A stretch of 64,000 bases of DNA from Strigops habroptila. Taxonomy: Eukaryota; Chordata; Aves; Psittaciformes; Psittacidae. Below are positions 26,901 through 41,900 of the stretch, piece by piece. A model generated the notes under the pieces. It saw nothing but the letters and a program-made list of their open reading frames with translations. It had not been told where the DNA came from and ran no database searches. The stretch lies in contig NC_044277.2 of the NCBI RefSeq assembly GCF_004027225.2, forward strand, positions 102,045,725 through 102,109,724. The letters are read 5' to 3'. Each line of letters begins with the position of its first letter. The first letter of the stretch is position 1. A program made the position numbers and the translations under genes.

Positions 26901-29900
26901 TGGGTGGGATTCAGCTTTCAGATTAGGACCCCAGAATTTAATATCGGCATGTAAGATGTGATCTGAACTCCATTCTCAGTCAATGGAAATCTCAGCAGAA
27001 AGTTGGTCACCAGAACAAGTATGTCTAGTGCTGTTTTAGGTGCTGTAGAGTGTTATCCCTGACCTCCAGGTCTCACTCAAGAAATGTGTTCCCTTGTGAG
27101 TCCTGTCACACAAGCCAGCCAGGCATGTATTGCTTGGCTACTCTCTGTGCCTGTGTTTAGGCAACTGAATCCTATCCCATCTATACAGTCAATGAAGTTC
27201 AGAGAAGTATTTGATAAAATGGACACCTGCTTTGGCCTGCATAATGCTCTCTAGCACATACTAATTGGATGTCTGTTGGGTACAATGGTGACACCCACTA
27301 CACATACACTTAATTGACTTTGTAAGCTGAATATTACTGTCACTGCCTTGGTCATTCAGATCTACTCTGACATCCAGGGTTCAGCTTAGTTGCTTATATG
27401 AAAGCATTTAGCACCATCTAGGATGTCCTCAGGTGCTCAAGGGGTCCTAACAGAGCATGCAGATGATATAGGGCCTACAGGAAAACCTTTTGGAACAGGT
27501 GGAGCCTTCCTAGAGGAAATATCCACAGCATTTTACATGGTGTCTGATGTTTAGGTGTGAGCAACCAAATAACCCCTGGATTCATGCCATGTGCAGTTAA
27601 GTCACTTAGTCACCAGGACTGTCTTTGTAGGCCACCTCTTCAGTCAGTTGAGAGAGATGGGGCACCTCTAGGATCCTGCTCCAATGCCACACATGTTGAC
27701 TTCACCCTGGAAAGGCTTGTGACTGAGAGAAAGAGCAGAGACTCTGCTCCCAGCCCAAATGCCTCATTTGGGTACTTGAAATCATTTGAAATGAACGTAG
27801 ACATGAGGACTTTATTAACCATAGGTGAATTGCAAAGCAAGCCTCAGTAAACTATATATGTTACTACCTGAAAGTGTCCTAAACCTGAGAATACCTCAGT
27901 CCTATAGTCTTCTTTGATCTGAAGAGAAAGCCTGAGAAAATCAGCTGAATGTCTGTCCTTTCTGTTTGGCAGCTCATTGGAAGTCAGGCAGCTTTCTGCT
28001 CTGCCACTGTCTCCCCAGCCAGTGGCACATTAGGCCCAAATGAAGAAAAAGAATTCTGCATAGAGCTGTCAGCTAACATTCTGGTAGGTTTAAAAACTGA
28101 TTCTATTTTATCAAAACAGGAACACTGGCATTCTTATCTTGACTCCATCTGTCAAATGGAAGGATTTTTATATACAAAACATAATGCTCTTTCTCCTGTA
28201 CAATATCTCTGAAATTGCTTTGCTTAGAGGTGTCATGGTTGAAGACAAGAATTAAAGCAGTCCACATGGTATGCAATTTTTTACCCTGCCTCTTTGTTTC
28301 TCAACTGTTCTTGTTTTCTTGCTTTCTTGAATGCCTATTCAGTTACTCCTAATGCTTATCTTTTTTCTTGGAGCATACAGATCCTCACTTTAGATTATTC
28401 CAAATGAAACGGAGAAGACTGGCATAGATATTATCATAGAATGATTTGGGTTGGAAGGGACCTTAAAGCTCATCCAGTTCCAACCCCCTGCCGTGGGCAG
28501 GGACGCCTTCCGCTAGACCAGGTTGCTCAAAGCTCCATCCAACCTGTTTGGGTTTGGTTGTTGTTTGAGATGTGTGTTCTTATCTGTAATACATTTGGTT
28601 TTCCGAATGCAGTTAGGCATTTTGACAGTTGAAGTTTTGACAGTTGAAAACTTAAAAGGAGCTGATGGGACTAAGAGCCTGTAAAATAGGGCATAGACTG
28701 CAGAGTTTACGAACTTCAGGACTTCAGCCGTAGGCCTAAATTAATGCAACTAAATAAAGGAGCTTCCTATAGTATGGTGTATTAGTTGCCATTACAGCTA
28801 CTGGAGACATAACTTTCATTTATTAGCTTAAAAGTAGGTGTTCAATACTCTAAGAGATGCCCTAGCAGATCCCAGATGCCCATGTGTCTGGCATATGTGG
28901 CATAGAACCCCAGTAAATGTGAGCCGCCTTCATGGAAAGCTGGAAGCTCAACAGGACACACTGGGCATCTGAAAGGGCATTTTTGCGTGTGCCTGGGGAA
29001 CTGAATGCCATCCAAGCCACCTATCAGAAAGGTGAGATAGATGCCTTAAGTACCATTAATCAGTGGAGATTTAGAGCTCATGTTTGGAGTCCATCTTTAT
29101 AGATGAACTCAAGGGCTCATATTTAGGGAATTAACATTTAGATGTCTGAATGTGGAGCTAAATCCCAGTCTGTAATTTTATGCAGGATGCACTGATTCGT
29201 GTATTGATAAGGCAAAAGAAAATAATAATGTTGAATTAGCCAGAGATTGGGCCACATAATTCATCCTACAAGTCCTGCTTTAGACCCAGGTAGAAATAAA
29301 ACCTTGGGTTTGGAAGACTATTTAAACATAATTAGAAGCAATTAATGCTTAGAGCTTCAACACTTGCAATATGGGCATTGTGTCAAAAATCACTAATGGA
29401 GCACTTTTCGGCTTATAGACTGATGTGGGTACAAAGCCAACAAACAGTCATAAATTTCTTTACCTTGGTACTGCTTTCTAAGCCACTCTGATGCTGGCTG
29501 AAAATGCACTTAAAACAACTCAGTAAAACTTTTCACATTTCTATTATAGTTCTGGTTTCAATCCGGTGAAGCTTATACACGTTTTCTAAATAAGTTTCTT
29601 AAGGAAGCTGCCTTTCCTCTGTGGCATTTGCTTCATTTGCAAGGAAACTTGACTCTTTGCCTTTCAGGGTGAGCTGAAAGACCTTGCCCTTTGCTGTAGC
29701 ATAGAAGATATGATTGAACCCCTCTTTCTGAGCATTTCTGGAGAAGTGAAAGGTCTGCATGTCACCTACTTGGTACCTTCTGACAGTGGAGTTGCCAGGT
29801 AAATCAAGGGTTTGCCCCCAAACAGTACAAAAATTACTTTGTCCTGAAACAAAAATACAATGGGAGAGGGGAAACATCTATGTAAATGTCATTCCTCCTC

Positions 29901-32900
29901 CTGCTGTAGGCAGCAAAGATAGTAAAATGTGCTGGGACAATTCACTGAAGGTGCCTATGTGAAGAAAAGGTACTGGGTTTACACCCTAGCCGAAGTCATC
30001 ATCTTCATAAGCCCAAGAGAAGACTGGAGAAGAGCACTGCTCCCCACTGTTTAACTGAAACAAATTAAATTAGCAACTGTGAAGTCATTAATTCATGAGT
30101 AATAAATTGGTGTGAAGTCAACTGCACATTAGTGGAACTCATGTTTATGTTTTGTGTCTGTTCTCCCTTTTGTTCCTGGCACTTGTAACTTACCAGTTGC
30201 CTTGATGCTTTTGTGTATAAAGAGCAGGAAAAATTACCTTTCTCCCTGGTAACTAAAGAGTGGGGCCTCTGAAGTCTCTCACATGTTTGAGTAAGAACTA
30301 TTTTCTGTAGTGCCAAAAATTTGTGAATTCATCCCTTAGATGTGAATTTAGAATTACAGAATTACACCCAAGATCCTGTATTTTGGACCATTAAGTTTTG
30401 TTGTTGCACTGTGAGACATGATGTTAAAGAAAGATGAATATACTTCACTTTACCTTGGTATATGTGACTGATTTTTATTTTATTTTTCTGATATGTGGCA
30501 TCATTAATCTCTTTTGGAATATGCTTATCTATAAGTAAAAATGGCTTTAATTTGGTAAGTTGGCATATGTTATACATAAAGATATTGCTCAAAATAAATC
30601 TTTACATGGATAGAAGTGAAAAAAATGAAAATGCTGATGACAAAAATCGTAGGCTGCATGGCTGTGTGACACTGTTCATCACAACCACATTGCATACTGA
30701 ACACTTTACTGAAATTACCTGTGGCATAAGAAAATAAGACTTATGTTTTAATACTAATGTAATTTTTTCTGACAGCGATGAAAGACAAATGCCACAAAGT
30801 CCGTGTGATCTTCTTTTGGACTTTGGATCTGAAGTTGCATTCAAAGACATAGTAAAACGTCAGCTAATTCTTACCAATCACACTGGAATCAGTGCTCCAT
30901 TCAAACTAGAAGCTGATTATTTTACTGGCTACTCGCTTACTCCAGAACAAGGAATCTGCCCGTAAGTCTTGCTTTTCTGCATAGTGACTCCAATACTAAT
31001 TTAGGTCCGGATTAAATCTGAAATCGGGATAGAGTGCTGTTGCGTCTGTCATGAGGTATACTTTCTCCAGTGCTCTGGTGGGGTTTTTTAAGCTCTTACT
31101 CTGACTGTGGTAATGAAACCTGCTGGTGAGATTTCCTGCAGAAACAGACAGCTTGCAATGCGAGAACTGAAGATTTAGCTGGTACAAGTGGTGAACACTC
31201 TTGTTCCCAATGGACATAAGCTGGTTTACCCTGGCCAAGGCTCTGTTGTGTTAGATTGTAAACAGAGTCTTACAACTCTCAAGTTGATTCACTCTTAAGG
31301 ATGTTACTGTCAAAAAATGCTTTGCAGGCAATCCTTTAGGTTATAATGGCCACTAATTTGGGAGTTGGGTAGAGCTGTTACCTTAGCAGAGTCCTCCTTG
31401 TTTCACAGAAGTGGCTTTTTTAATTTCTTCAAGCTCCTCAAGCTACTTGGTGAAAAGAAGAGGGCTCGTCTCAATACATGCAGCCAGAAGAGCACGGTCA
31501 GGTATGATAATAGCTGTTAATCCCTTAGTGGACAGAAGGCAAGAGCCAACTGACTGAAGTGTTCAGCATTAAATGTGCCCGTCAGGCATGTTATTTGATT
31601 CCGGAAGTATCTGGCTAAGTCTGCACTGTTAAATGACTTAGTTCCTCAGTGCATTTTTGAGTTTGAAAGCACACAATACACAAGCATTAGGTCAACTTCT
31701 CTCTTCCCCCTACTTCTTTTTTCTCTCCCCACCCCCAAGCCCCTGCTTTCTCTCTCCCACTCTCTTTCTTTCTCCCTCTCTTTCCTCTTCTTTTTCTTGA
31801 AAACAGCAGTTTGAAACAAAGATGAGTGATTCTGGTGATAGTTCACTCCCAGGATTGCTCCCAGCACACCGTATGGATGACATGCATAACATTTGGCTAT
31901 TTCCCTCCTACACAGTCTTCCAATGCCATCACAGCAGACTTTTTTTCTCTCAAACCCTTTCATATACCTTCCCTGCTGTGGAAAGCTACAGCACAACCCA
32001 TCTATCATCTCTGATGCATTGTACTGAAAAACAGTAATATTTGGAGCCACATGAGACCCAGGGAGGGGGAAAATGGGAGAAAAATGCTATAATGTGTGGT
32101 TGTGTCTTCTGTATCCAAAATAAAACTTGGACACATTGGTACCTTGCCATAGTGTTTGGTATCTGTTACAAACACTGAGCTTTTCAGCTGTTGCATTAGT
32201 ACTTAATATTGGAAGAATGCTGTTCTGACAGATTCCATGCAAGCTTATTGATTTATAAGGCTAGGTGACTCAGAATGTGGAAAGGCTTTGCACTTTGTAA
32301 TTCATTCTCTGTGTTGCAGAGCACACAGAGGTAAACAAGCAGCTGTTTAGAATGACAACCAGTTAGCACAAACTTTATCTTATTTTTCTCAAATTGAGGG
32401 TGTTTTCATGTAACCATGTAGTCCTTTGCATATCCCCAAAACTCCTGGATCAGGTTGCTGGAAGGGAGTCCTGCAAAATAACCTCTGTGAGAACTAACTC
32501 TCAAAATCAGATTATGACCCACTGCAGAAGGGAACTTGGGTAAAGAGGTATGAATGTGGGTTGTGTCAATGATCTCAGGTTTTTTTGAAGCTGGTTAACA
32601 CTAGCTAAAAATATGGTCCTGTATATTCTTTGAAAGACTAACTTTGTTCCATTTCCTCAAAATTCATCAAATGCTTCTTTGCTGTGCTCCTTCAGAGTTT
32701 GCAGCAGCGTTGCTGTCTCATGGGAAGGGAGTAGCTTTCCATATACAACCTTCCACAGGAACTCTTAAAGCCTTCCAGCAGCTAATCATAGAAATAACAG
32801 CTTACAACAATATGTGGGGAGAGTACCGAGATGATCTTGTCTGTAAGGTAGGTGGGGTTTTGGTTTTAAGTGAAGAATTGCTATGGCAGATTTTACACCA

Positions 32901-35900
32901 ATTATATTTCCCAGACTCCTTTCTGTTAAAAATACCTTTACAGCTTGCTGGGACTTGTGTAAGAATTCAGGGTATATATTTCTATACCACTACCTCCAGT
33001 GAGGGACAATTGTTTGCTCTTTCAGAGCATGGTTCAGTTCTGGAGTAACATGTTGATCCCTTGGGAGGTTTCCATGTGCCTTTAATATGACTGGAACAGT
33101 TTTGATTTATAAAATCTGTTTGGTAGCTGGCCAGTGCACTACTCTGCTCTACCAACATAATATATTGTGTTGTATGAAAAAGCCACAGGAAAGCTGATAA
33201 ATACAATCTCCTGCTGAGAGGAGCTTTCATTAGCATATGAACTAGATGCTGTTAAAAGAAACCAATAAAAAAATACTTGAAAATCCAATCATTTTTCAAT
33301 TATTTTTTTTTTTTAACCCAGAGAACTAAAGTTTTATCTTGATTCTAACAGCAACAATTCTCTTTTAATAGGTGGGAGACTTACAACCTAAATTAATTCC
33401 TATGCAAATGACTGTGAAAGGCTGCCCAATCTTCCTGCAGATGACAGGACCACAAACAAAGTCACCCATAATCAGGTACAGCACAAAATACTGTCTGAGA
33501 ATTAAATACTCTTGGACTATAGACAACATAAACACCTGTTCCCATCTTTTTGTGATATAATGAAGTTAGCAAAGTGATTGTCAAAGTACAGTTTCTGCTT
33601 TTATAACACAAATACACTTGTCTCTGCCAGCATAATTAGAAAAGAATCTGCATACAAGCCTTCTTAGGTTTACCAGCAACCACTGTTCTGGGCTCATAGT
33701 TGTAGAAGTTCACCCAGTCCAGCCTTGTCTGATGCTGTGGAGATAGAAACTGGTGCACATTGGTACACAGTGGCAGTTACCATCATCACCCACAGTTCAT
33801 TTCTCCCTGCCCCTTTACATGGATCAAGAGAAAAGATAAATACAGGCAGGGGAAGGTTTAAGCCTTCTTGTACAGCAAATTGTACCTGCATATCTGGGTG
33901 AGGGGTAAGGGTTGGTTTATGGAGACCTCAACACTTCACACTCAGCCAGCTGCCATGCAGCATGGCTGCTTCTTTCTGACTTCAGAGGAATTAGCATTGT
34001 GTATCATACTACAGCCAAGAACATCTGCAATGTCAGCTCTGCATCAGGGCATAAAAAATGGATTTAGCTATATTCAACATAAAAAAAACTCACCTTATGC
34101 ACCTGGAAACATGTCTGACATGGGTAACTCTGCCATGTAGCCTTTCACTGCCACTGCCAGAGCGTTTCACACACCTGACTTCACATGTTTACCTTGAAAC
34201 ATCTGAGACAATTAAGAAACTGGAAAAAAGAGACATTAAATAAAGCAGCATTGTACTTCACAGTATAGGCCATGCTTTACCTGATAGCTTCTGGACAGGT
34301 TGCTAATGCAACCAGATGTTTCCACTGTTAAGCAAATCTTTAATGATTTCAAACATCCACTCTTACTTTCTGCATGTACTGACAGCAAGGTTTCCCCCCT
34401 CAGATTTGGTACTCATGTCTCTGGAGGGCCTCCTGTCTTTCGGACGGTCCAGCTCAACAATCCCACTCCCTTTGGTAAGAATGACTTTTGTACAGCAACC
34501 ACTGACGCCCAGAGAAGTTCATAGAAGGACCCATTAACATGTTAAGTAACAGACCTACTTGTTTCCTAGTCAAGATGGGGTTTGTAAAAAATAGCAATAG
34601 TATATAAGAGAGTGTGAAAGCTGTTTTCTAACTTAGTACAGAACAATAATACATGTTGTCAGGTCTTTATATCTATACTAGTATTTATCATTATGGTATT
34701 ACTGCCATGAAAATTAGTTTGTGTTGCGTAACTGTAAAGCAGGTAAGCTCCAGCGAGGGTGTAGAAGAATATATGTCATTGACTCAATGTGTTGTTACTA
34801 TGAAACGACACATCTAATCCTGATGTGCCTGGGGTTTCGCTCCTTGAAAAGATGGAAACTCAGGATTTTCCACCCTGTTTTTGTAAATCTTTCACAGCAC
34901 TAGCCCTGGTTAATCAGATGTGCTACCTCCTTAGTGGCATCATCTGGCTCTCCTGAGTTTAGTCTTTATCTCTTGAGTGAGATTAAACACTTCAGATCAA
35001 AGGTCAATCACTTTTTTTTTTTTCCTGAATGCCACCAAACACATCTGCTTAACAAACAAAATGCTCATAAGTTGTTTTAATGTTATTAACTGTATAGGTT
35101 AAGACCTAGAATGTGGCCAAGCCATAATCAGAGCACAGTACATGTGGTCTTAAATCCTTTCAGTTTACAGCAAAAATTGAAAACTTAAGATATGCTTCAC
35201 TACAAATCCGGTTGCTAGACATAAATTCATTCCTTGGTATACTGGTTCTCTGGTACCAGCAAAGATATGAATCTTCTCAGTGACCAGAAGTAATTGTCCT
35301 TTCTCCTCTTCAATTCAGACATCTGCCTGGACTGGGAAGTTTACAACCAAGAACAAGATGATAACAAACTGGTGGACCTGTTGATGTTCTTTGAAGACCC
35401 TTTTCCTCTTAAGGACACAGATGAAAATGAGACTGCATCAATTGGTAGCACCTCGGAGTCAGAGATCGTGTTAAAGTTGGATCAATCTGCCATTCCCTGT
35501 GGAAGCATTTATCCAGCTTTGCAAACCACCGATGAGGTCAGCTGTTAGTCTGTTTTTCATACTGCTGCTGAGATACATGATGGGTTTCTTGGCATGAAAG
35601 GTTGAAAACAATAACATGAGATATAACTTGTAACTAAGAGCTGGATTGTTACAAGAAATGTCAGCTCCTCTCACAGTCAAAAAAGCAATACATGAGCAGA
35701 TGGCCATTGGTATCAGCAATCAGTTTCCAGAATGAGCTGTAAGCAAATAGCTCTTCAGCTTCTACTTTTCTTAAAACTGTTAAAGAAGCTGCTGAGATAC
35801 TTTTTAAAATACTGTCTTTGGAAAAGCTAATGCCATTTTTACATGAAATTGTTACAATGACTGAAACTCCTTAATTTGGGTCTACTTTTCTTTCATGGGT

Positions 35901-38900
35901 GCTTTCTAGTGTCAGTATGTGCAATAGTCAGGGATCAGAATCTAACCTGCAAAGTTCAAATTACAGCTAGTGATATGGAGGTATTTACCCTAGTGCTAAA
36001 GTAAGATTGGTTCTGTTAGATGTTACCATGTTCTAAGAGAGCATTCCATGTGAAGTTTGATTATAATATGGCAATTTACTGTCTTGAAGGGCTGGGAGTG
36101 ACAAAAAGATATCATGCAGGATATGTATATTTCTGTGGAAAAAGCTTTACAAAAAAAGATATTAAAATCTCATTTTCTCTGCTTCAGCTCAGAAGACACA
36201 GTTGTTTTGAATACATCTCTAACCTTTCTTATGAAACAAGGGAACATTATTGCTCTAGAGTGCTGGCTTGTATAATAGGCCAGAGATGACACAGCTGAGT
36301 GCTTTGCTGGGTAGAACAGGACCCACACATGCACATTTTCCAAGGGGTTCAGGAGCTGCTTCAGGACAGCAAACCTATACATGAAAAAAATTAATGTACA
36401 AGACACATCCACATGTCCAGCTTTTGTGCCAGAAAGAAAGCAGCTGGAGCTGGCCATGCTTACTGACTGACTAGTGCAGCAGTTCCCTGTTCACTTCACT
36501 TACATTCCTACTCTGCAGTGTAACAGTTTTAACCATTCCCCACCCTTGTGTCCCTGCAGTCTTCAGGGTCTGACAGCAAAGAGAAGGAAATCATCACCCA
36601 AGGACCTACAGTACAGAAACTTGTCTCTATACTTGTACGACCTCATGAAGGGGTTCCTGCAGACAGCCCTTACTCCATTACTCCAAGACAGATAGTAAGA
36701 TTTTACATTTTCTTTGTGCTTAAGTTTACCATATTTTCTGCAGGACAGAGGAGACAGAGAAGGAGGAGGAGGTAGCTTTGGTTTGAGGTAGAAGCTACTA
36801 AACAGTGAAACAGTAAGCTAGGAGGCTTTGGGATCTTGAAGATGACCATGAGAAGCTTTCAAAGTCAACAGAGAAAAGAAAGTGTCCTTTGAACAGTTAG
36901 CTAATGACTGGAATAAAGTGTTCAGTTGTACTAGGCTCTCTACAGTGGCATCTCTGGTCTTCTTACTTGGGTTGCCTTAGTGAAATGTGTGGCATTAGAT
37001 GGGCAGCATCCAGCCTGAAGCTTTGGAAGGATGTCATATAACCAGCATAGCTTTGCTAAGTAGATGTGGCAGAGCTAGAAAGCAGGCTGCTGCTCTGTAG
37101 ACAGCTCTTTTGGATAAACTGTTGTAACCCAAAGTGCTTCAAAAGTAACTGTGCAAATAGGGGCCAGTGCCACAATTCCTTAGGAGTAAGATAAAGCAAA
37201 GAGAGCACTGGAAAGATCTCACTGAGGGACAGGGTTGCCCAAAACATCAGTGTGTCAATTTTGATTCCTAATTATTAGCAAGCTTTTTGCCAAAGAGGTT
37301 CAGTTATGAGTTAGAATGAGCTAAAGATTACATAAAAGAAATAATTACAGAGATGGCATCTCAAATACATGAAGCCCGTGAGCAACTCCAGGCTTATTTG
37401 GGCTGAGATAGTTCCAATAAGTGCTTCGTTGTGGAGGCAGCCTCTGTCGGGGCAGCCAGCAGTGGGGTTTACCCCTGTGGAATGGATCTGATGCCTGTGG
37501 AGTCATTCAAGTTGTCCTCTGCAGAAGTATTCTCCGTGTTTCTACTGTTGCTCCAGGAAGGTCTGTTAGCTCAGGTGTTGTGGAGCACGGCTGGCCAGAC
37601 CTGGCTTAAGTCCATGTCTGAACAGCTAAGTTCTCTCTGACCGCAATGCACAGACCCTGCAGTGTTGTATGACATGACGGAGCTCACTAGCTCTGCTCTG
37701 GCCCTGCTAGATCTTAGGCAGAGCTCTCTTACACTCCTCAATGCCCTGAGCAAGGGGACACAGCGCAAGGAGAGCTGAGCTAGTTTTGCTTGTACTGAGT
37801 GTAGGTCCAACAACAGCAAACATTTCGCCCAGTGGTCACATGAAAGGAGGGAGTTTGTGTCTGCACAGCAGGAGCCTGAAAGCAGTACACACCACACGGC
37901 CCCTGAGCTTACAAACTTGGCTAGACATGAGTTGGCTCTGTAGGGAGGTGGCGAAAGTTTTTCTGTAGCAATAGCAGATTTTAACCCTAACATGCATAAC
38001 GCACCTAAAGAAAGCAGAATCTATTGAATCTGTAAATCCCAGAAAATCCACTGTAGCTGGCTAGTGCATTTGATTACATTCCCTGCTTTCATGTGAAACA
38101 AAAGAATAGCAAGGATTAAACTGAACTATAAAATATCCTTAATTCACAATTGTAACTCTTCAAAAAGTGCTTCTTCTACCTGTGGGCATTGTCAGTCATG
38201 GGAGAATCATGTGAGTTAGCCATGGAGTAAGAGTGGGCAGAACTGGGTATTTTTAAAAACAAACACACTTACATATGCTTGTGTACTTAGAGAGTTGATC
38301 TGTGACTATGCTTAAACTCTGTTGATGATAGAGAGTGGCTACACTGATATTTGCAGCTGAAATAATTGTCGGGTTTGTTGTCACTTGTCATTTTAGTGCA
38401 AGCCTGAGCAGAGTCCCTGCCCAGGAGATTTCCTGCTGCTTGCGCAACTCAATTTTAGCTGCAGAGTGCTAAGAAGGATGCTTGCGCAATCCTAGGCACC
38501 TCCCTGCACTACTGAACAGTTGTCTCTCTACTGCAGGTGGTTCCAGGAGGTGGCAGCATCTCCGTTTGCGTCTCCTTCACCCCACACGTCCTCCCAGGGA
38601 CAGTGACTGAAGTGCAGTGTGAAGGGTTTGTGCTGGGTTTCATGAGCTTAGACGACAAGGTAAACTGACTATCACAGCAAGGCTAAAGATCACAGAATCA
38701 CAGAATGGTTTGGGTTGGAAGGGACCTTAAAGCTCATCCAGTTCCAACCCCCTGCCACAGGCAGGGACACCTTCCGCTAGACCAGGTTGCTCCAAGCCCC
38801 CTCCAGTCTGGCCTTGAACACTGCCAGGGATGGGGCAACCACAGCTTCTCTGGGCAACCTGTGCCAGGGCCTCACCACCCTCACAGGGAAGAACTTCTTC

Positions 38901-41900
38901 CTAATATCTGACCTAAATCTCTCCTCTGTCGGTTTTAGCCATTCCCCCTTGTCCTGCTACTACCTGCCCTTGTCAAGAAGTCCCTCTCCAGCTTTCTTGC
39001 AAGCCCCTGTAGGCCCTGGAAGCTGCTCTAAGGTCTCCCCGAAGCCTTCTCTTCTCCAGGCTGAACAAGCACAGCTCTCTCAGCCTGTCTCCATTGGAGA
39101 CGTGCTCCAGCCCGCAGAGCATCTTCATGGCCTCCTCTGGACTCACTCCAAGAGGTCCAGATGACTAGAAAAGATGACTAGAAAATAATTGTTTCCCTTC
39201 CTCTAATTTATGTACCAGCTGCTGTGTACCTGGCCAGTCTGTATAAACAGTCCTGTTCCTGCTACCCTCTTACATCCTTCCTTAACTGGGGTTGTTCGTT
39301 TGTTACGTTTGCTTTGGAAGCATGCTGGGGTGGGAATGTCCCCATCTTCTTACATTGTCTGGTGCAGTAGACCCCAGACAAAAGCCCAGGATTTGAAACA
39401 CTATCACAACATCAGGTTTTATTGATAACAGTAGTTAACAATGGGACTGAGACTCGGGACTGCTGAGTTCTGTTCCTGGCTCTGCATCCACCTTCCTGTG
39501 TGAATTTGGACAGCATCTCTCTCCTCTGGGAAACTTCCTCTTCCATAACTGCAGCTCAAAGGCTAATGTGAGGCTTGAATGATGTTATATGAATTGTTCT
39601 GCAATTCTCTGACATGAATTATTGCAAAGGTGCAAGGTATAATGAATCAATGATAATACAATATTTAATGAAAACATCCCTGATGGTTTGGATTCCTGGA
39701 GGAAGAAATATCTGCACCTGTATTAACCACAATTCAGAGTTCAACTACTGCTTAGCTTTTGCCTTTCCTTGCATGTTAACATCATGCCTTACAAACAGAA
39801 TCCTATTTTGGCTAACAGCCTCTTGGTCTAAAAGTAGGGTTCAGGGTTTTAGTGCTATCAATTTATACATCATTTCTGTTTTCAGCTTGCAAAGACAGTA
39901 CCTAACAAAGTGCATCGCAGGCACCGCTATGAAGTACCACAGCTACGAGTAGACTTCCAAGCTTTTGTCAGGCATGCTCTGTAAGTACCCTCACACCCAT
40001 GGTACAGCCACAGAATGGATCAGCCTGGAGGAAAGGGCTCTGACCAGCTCTGGTTCTTTACACTCAGGTTGAAAGTAGACATGGATCTTGGCAGAGGAAT
40101 GGTGTTTTATGCAGTGGCAAGTGACCTTATACCAGATCATCCTATGTTAGGAGTAAGTATTTCACGCACTGATGTATTCAGTTGGATTGTACTATTGCAA
40201 GAATTCAGAGCTGCATGCACCTGGTTTTTAAAATGCATCTTTATCTCCAGTAGCCTCATGTTGCAATTGTCTATATTGCACATAGGAAGATAAGTGAAAC
40301 AAAAGGACCTCAAGTACTTTTTAGCCAGGAATGAGCAAAGCTGAGCTCAGGCAGCGCCTATTTTGTGGGTTTTTTTTCTCTTTCTTTGAAGAGGAGCTTG
40401 TAAGTAGAAAAATAAGTACTTAATTTCAGGATAAAAGGTCTGATAGAATGAGTCACTCAGAGCAGCCTGGTCCATTCCTGTGGCCCTTGACATTCAAAGA
40501 CTTTTTAACCTTATTACATTATTATATACTGGGGGTTTTACTCAAGAAGTTTTGGAAAACACGAGCAGAAAATACCAGGTTGCTTTGGGGTAAAGCCCTT
40601 CAGATCCCTGCTGGTGCTGGATGACCAGGCAGACCAGCACAACCCTCTCCAGGGAGTTAAAACTAACCCGTTTTGAATCATTTCTCCACCAGGTTTTGAC
40701 CAATTCGGTGATGACTCAGAGTTTGAAACTCATCAATTGCACTAAGGTTCCTCTGTACTTCAGGCTCCTTCTGTCTACGCCCTTCAGCCTCTCCAGCACA
40801 GATCCCCAAAAGAGCACCAAAACATCCCACAGCAAGAGGGAGGAAGAAGGACAGCAACCGCAACTTGTACTTTATCCGCAGCAGAACATGCTGGTAGGCT
40901 CAAAAATAATAATCCTGTGCCAGAATAGATAGTTCAGTGTAACTGGTGTGTTAGTGTGGCCCAGATGAACCACAAGAAAAACACAAACAGGCTAGAAATC
41001 TCCCAGTTTCAGGGGAAATAGTTGGTATATCAACAAAAGCTAATTACTGCAAGTTTGACCTCTATATTGTGGGTACAAAATGTTTTTCTGCTGTGGCCCT
41101 GATGAGCTTTTCTCATCAGCTCTGACCTGTTGCAACCTCCTGCAGGAAACCCTGTGGTTTTTGGAGCTCACCTAAATCAATAGCCATATATATGCCGGAC
41201 AAATTAAAAGATTCCCAAGGCTGCAGGCCCTTATTTCCTTAAATTAGATGCAGGCAATGCAAACAGAAAGAATTGGTTTGTTTGGGGTCTACACAATGAC
41301 GTTAAAGGAAACAAAGTCCCAAAGACAAGAATTAGCTGGGGTGCAAAGAATCACTAACAGTTGTATTTTTGAAGTGTGCTTCTCCTTTTCCAGTGTTCAT
41401 TTTGACATGGAGGCACACATGTGGGAAGAAATAAGACTTGCACTTTTAAGATAGCTTTTGGGAATACGGTATTTGTAATGTCAGGAATTTAGAACAGGAA
41501 TTTGTCTTCCTAGATACTGTTTCTCTGCTGTGGTTTGGAGATTAGTTGTTCACCTTTACACTTCGTATCTGTGTACTGGACTCATAGGAAATAGCCGTGG
41601 TTTTTCTTGAATTATAATGCTTGTTCCAGTGGGAATTTGGTTGCTGGCATGACACCTTTGGGTTCCAGTGGGAAAATGTGCATCTGGGCCTTTGAGCAAT
41701 GTTTACTTTGGATTTCCTGCACACAGTGTTGTCTTATGTGATGGTCATCTGAATTCCTCTTCCCACAGGTGAAAGTGTCATTCCACACAACTCTGGAGTT
41801 ACTTACGTATCAACATTTGCCAGATACCCAGCTGCTTCCTGGATTCCAAGTGCTCCAGTTTGAGAATGGAGAGAGAAAGCTGAAGTTTAATCAAAATCTG

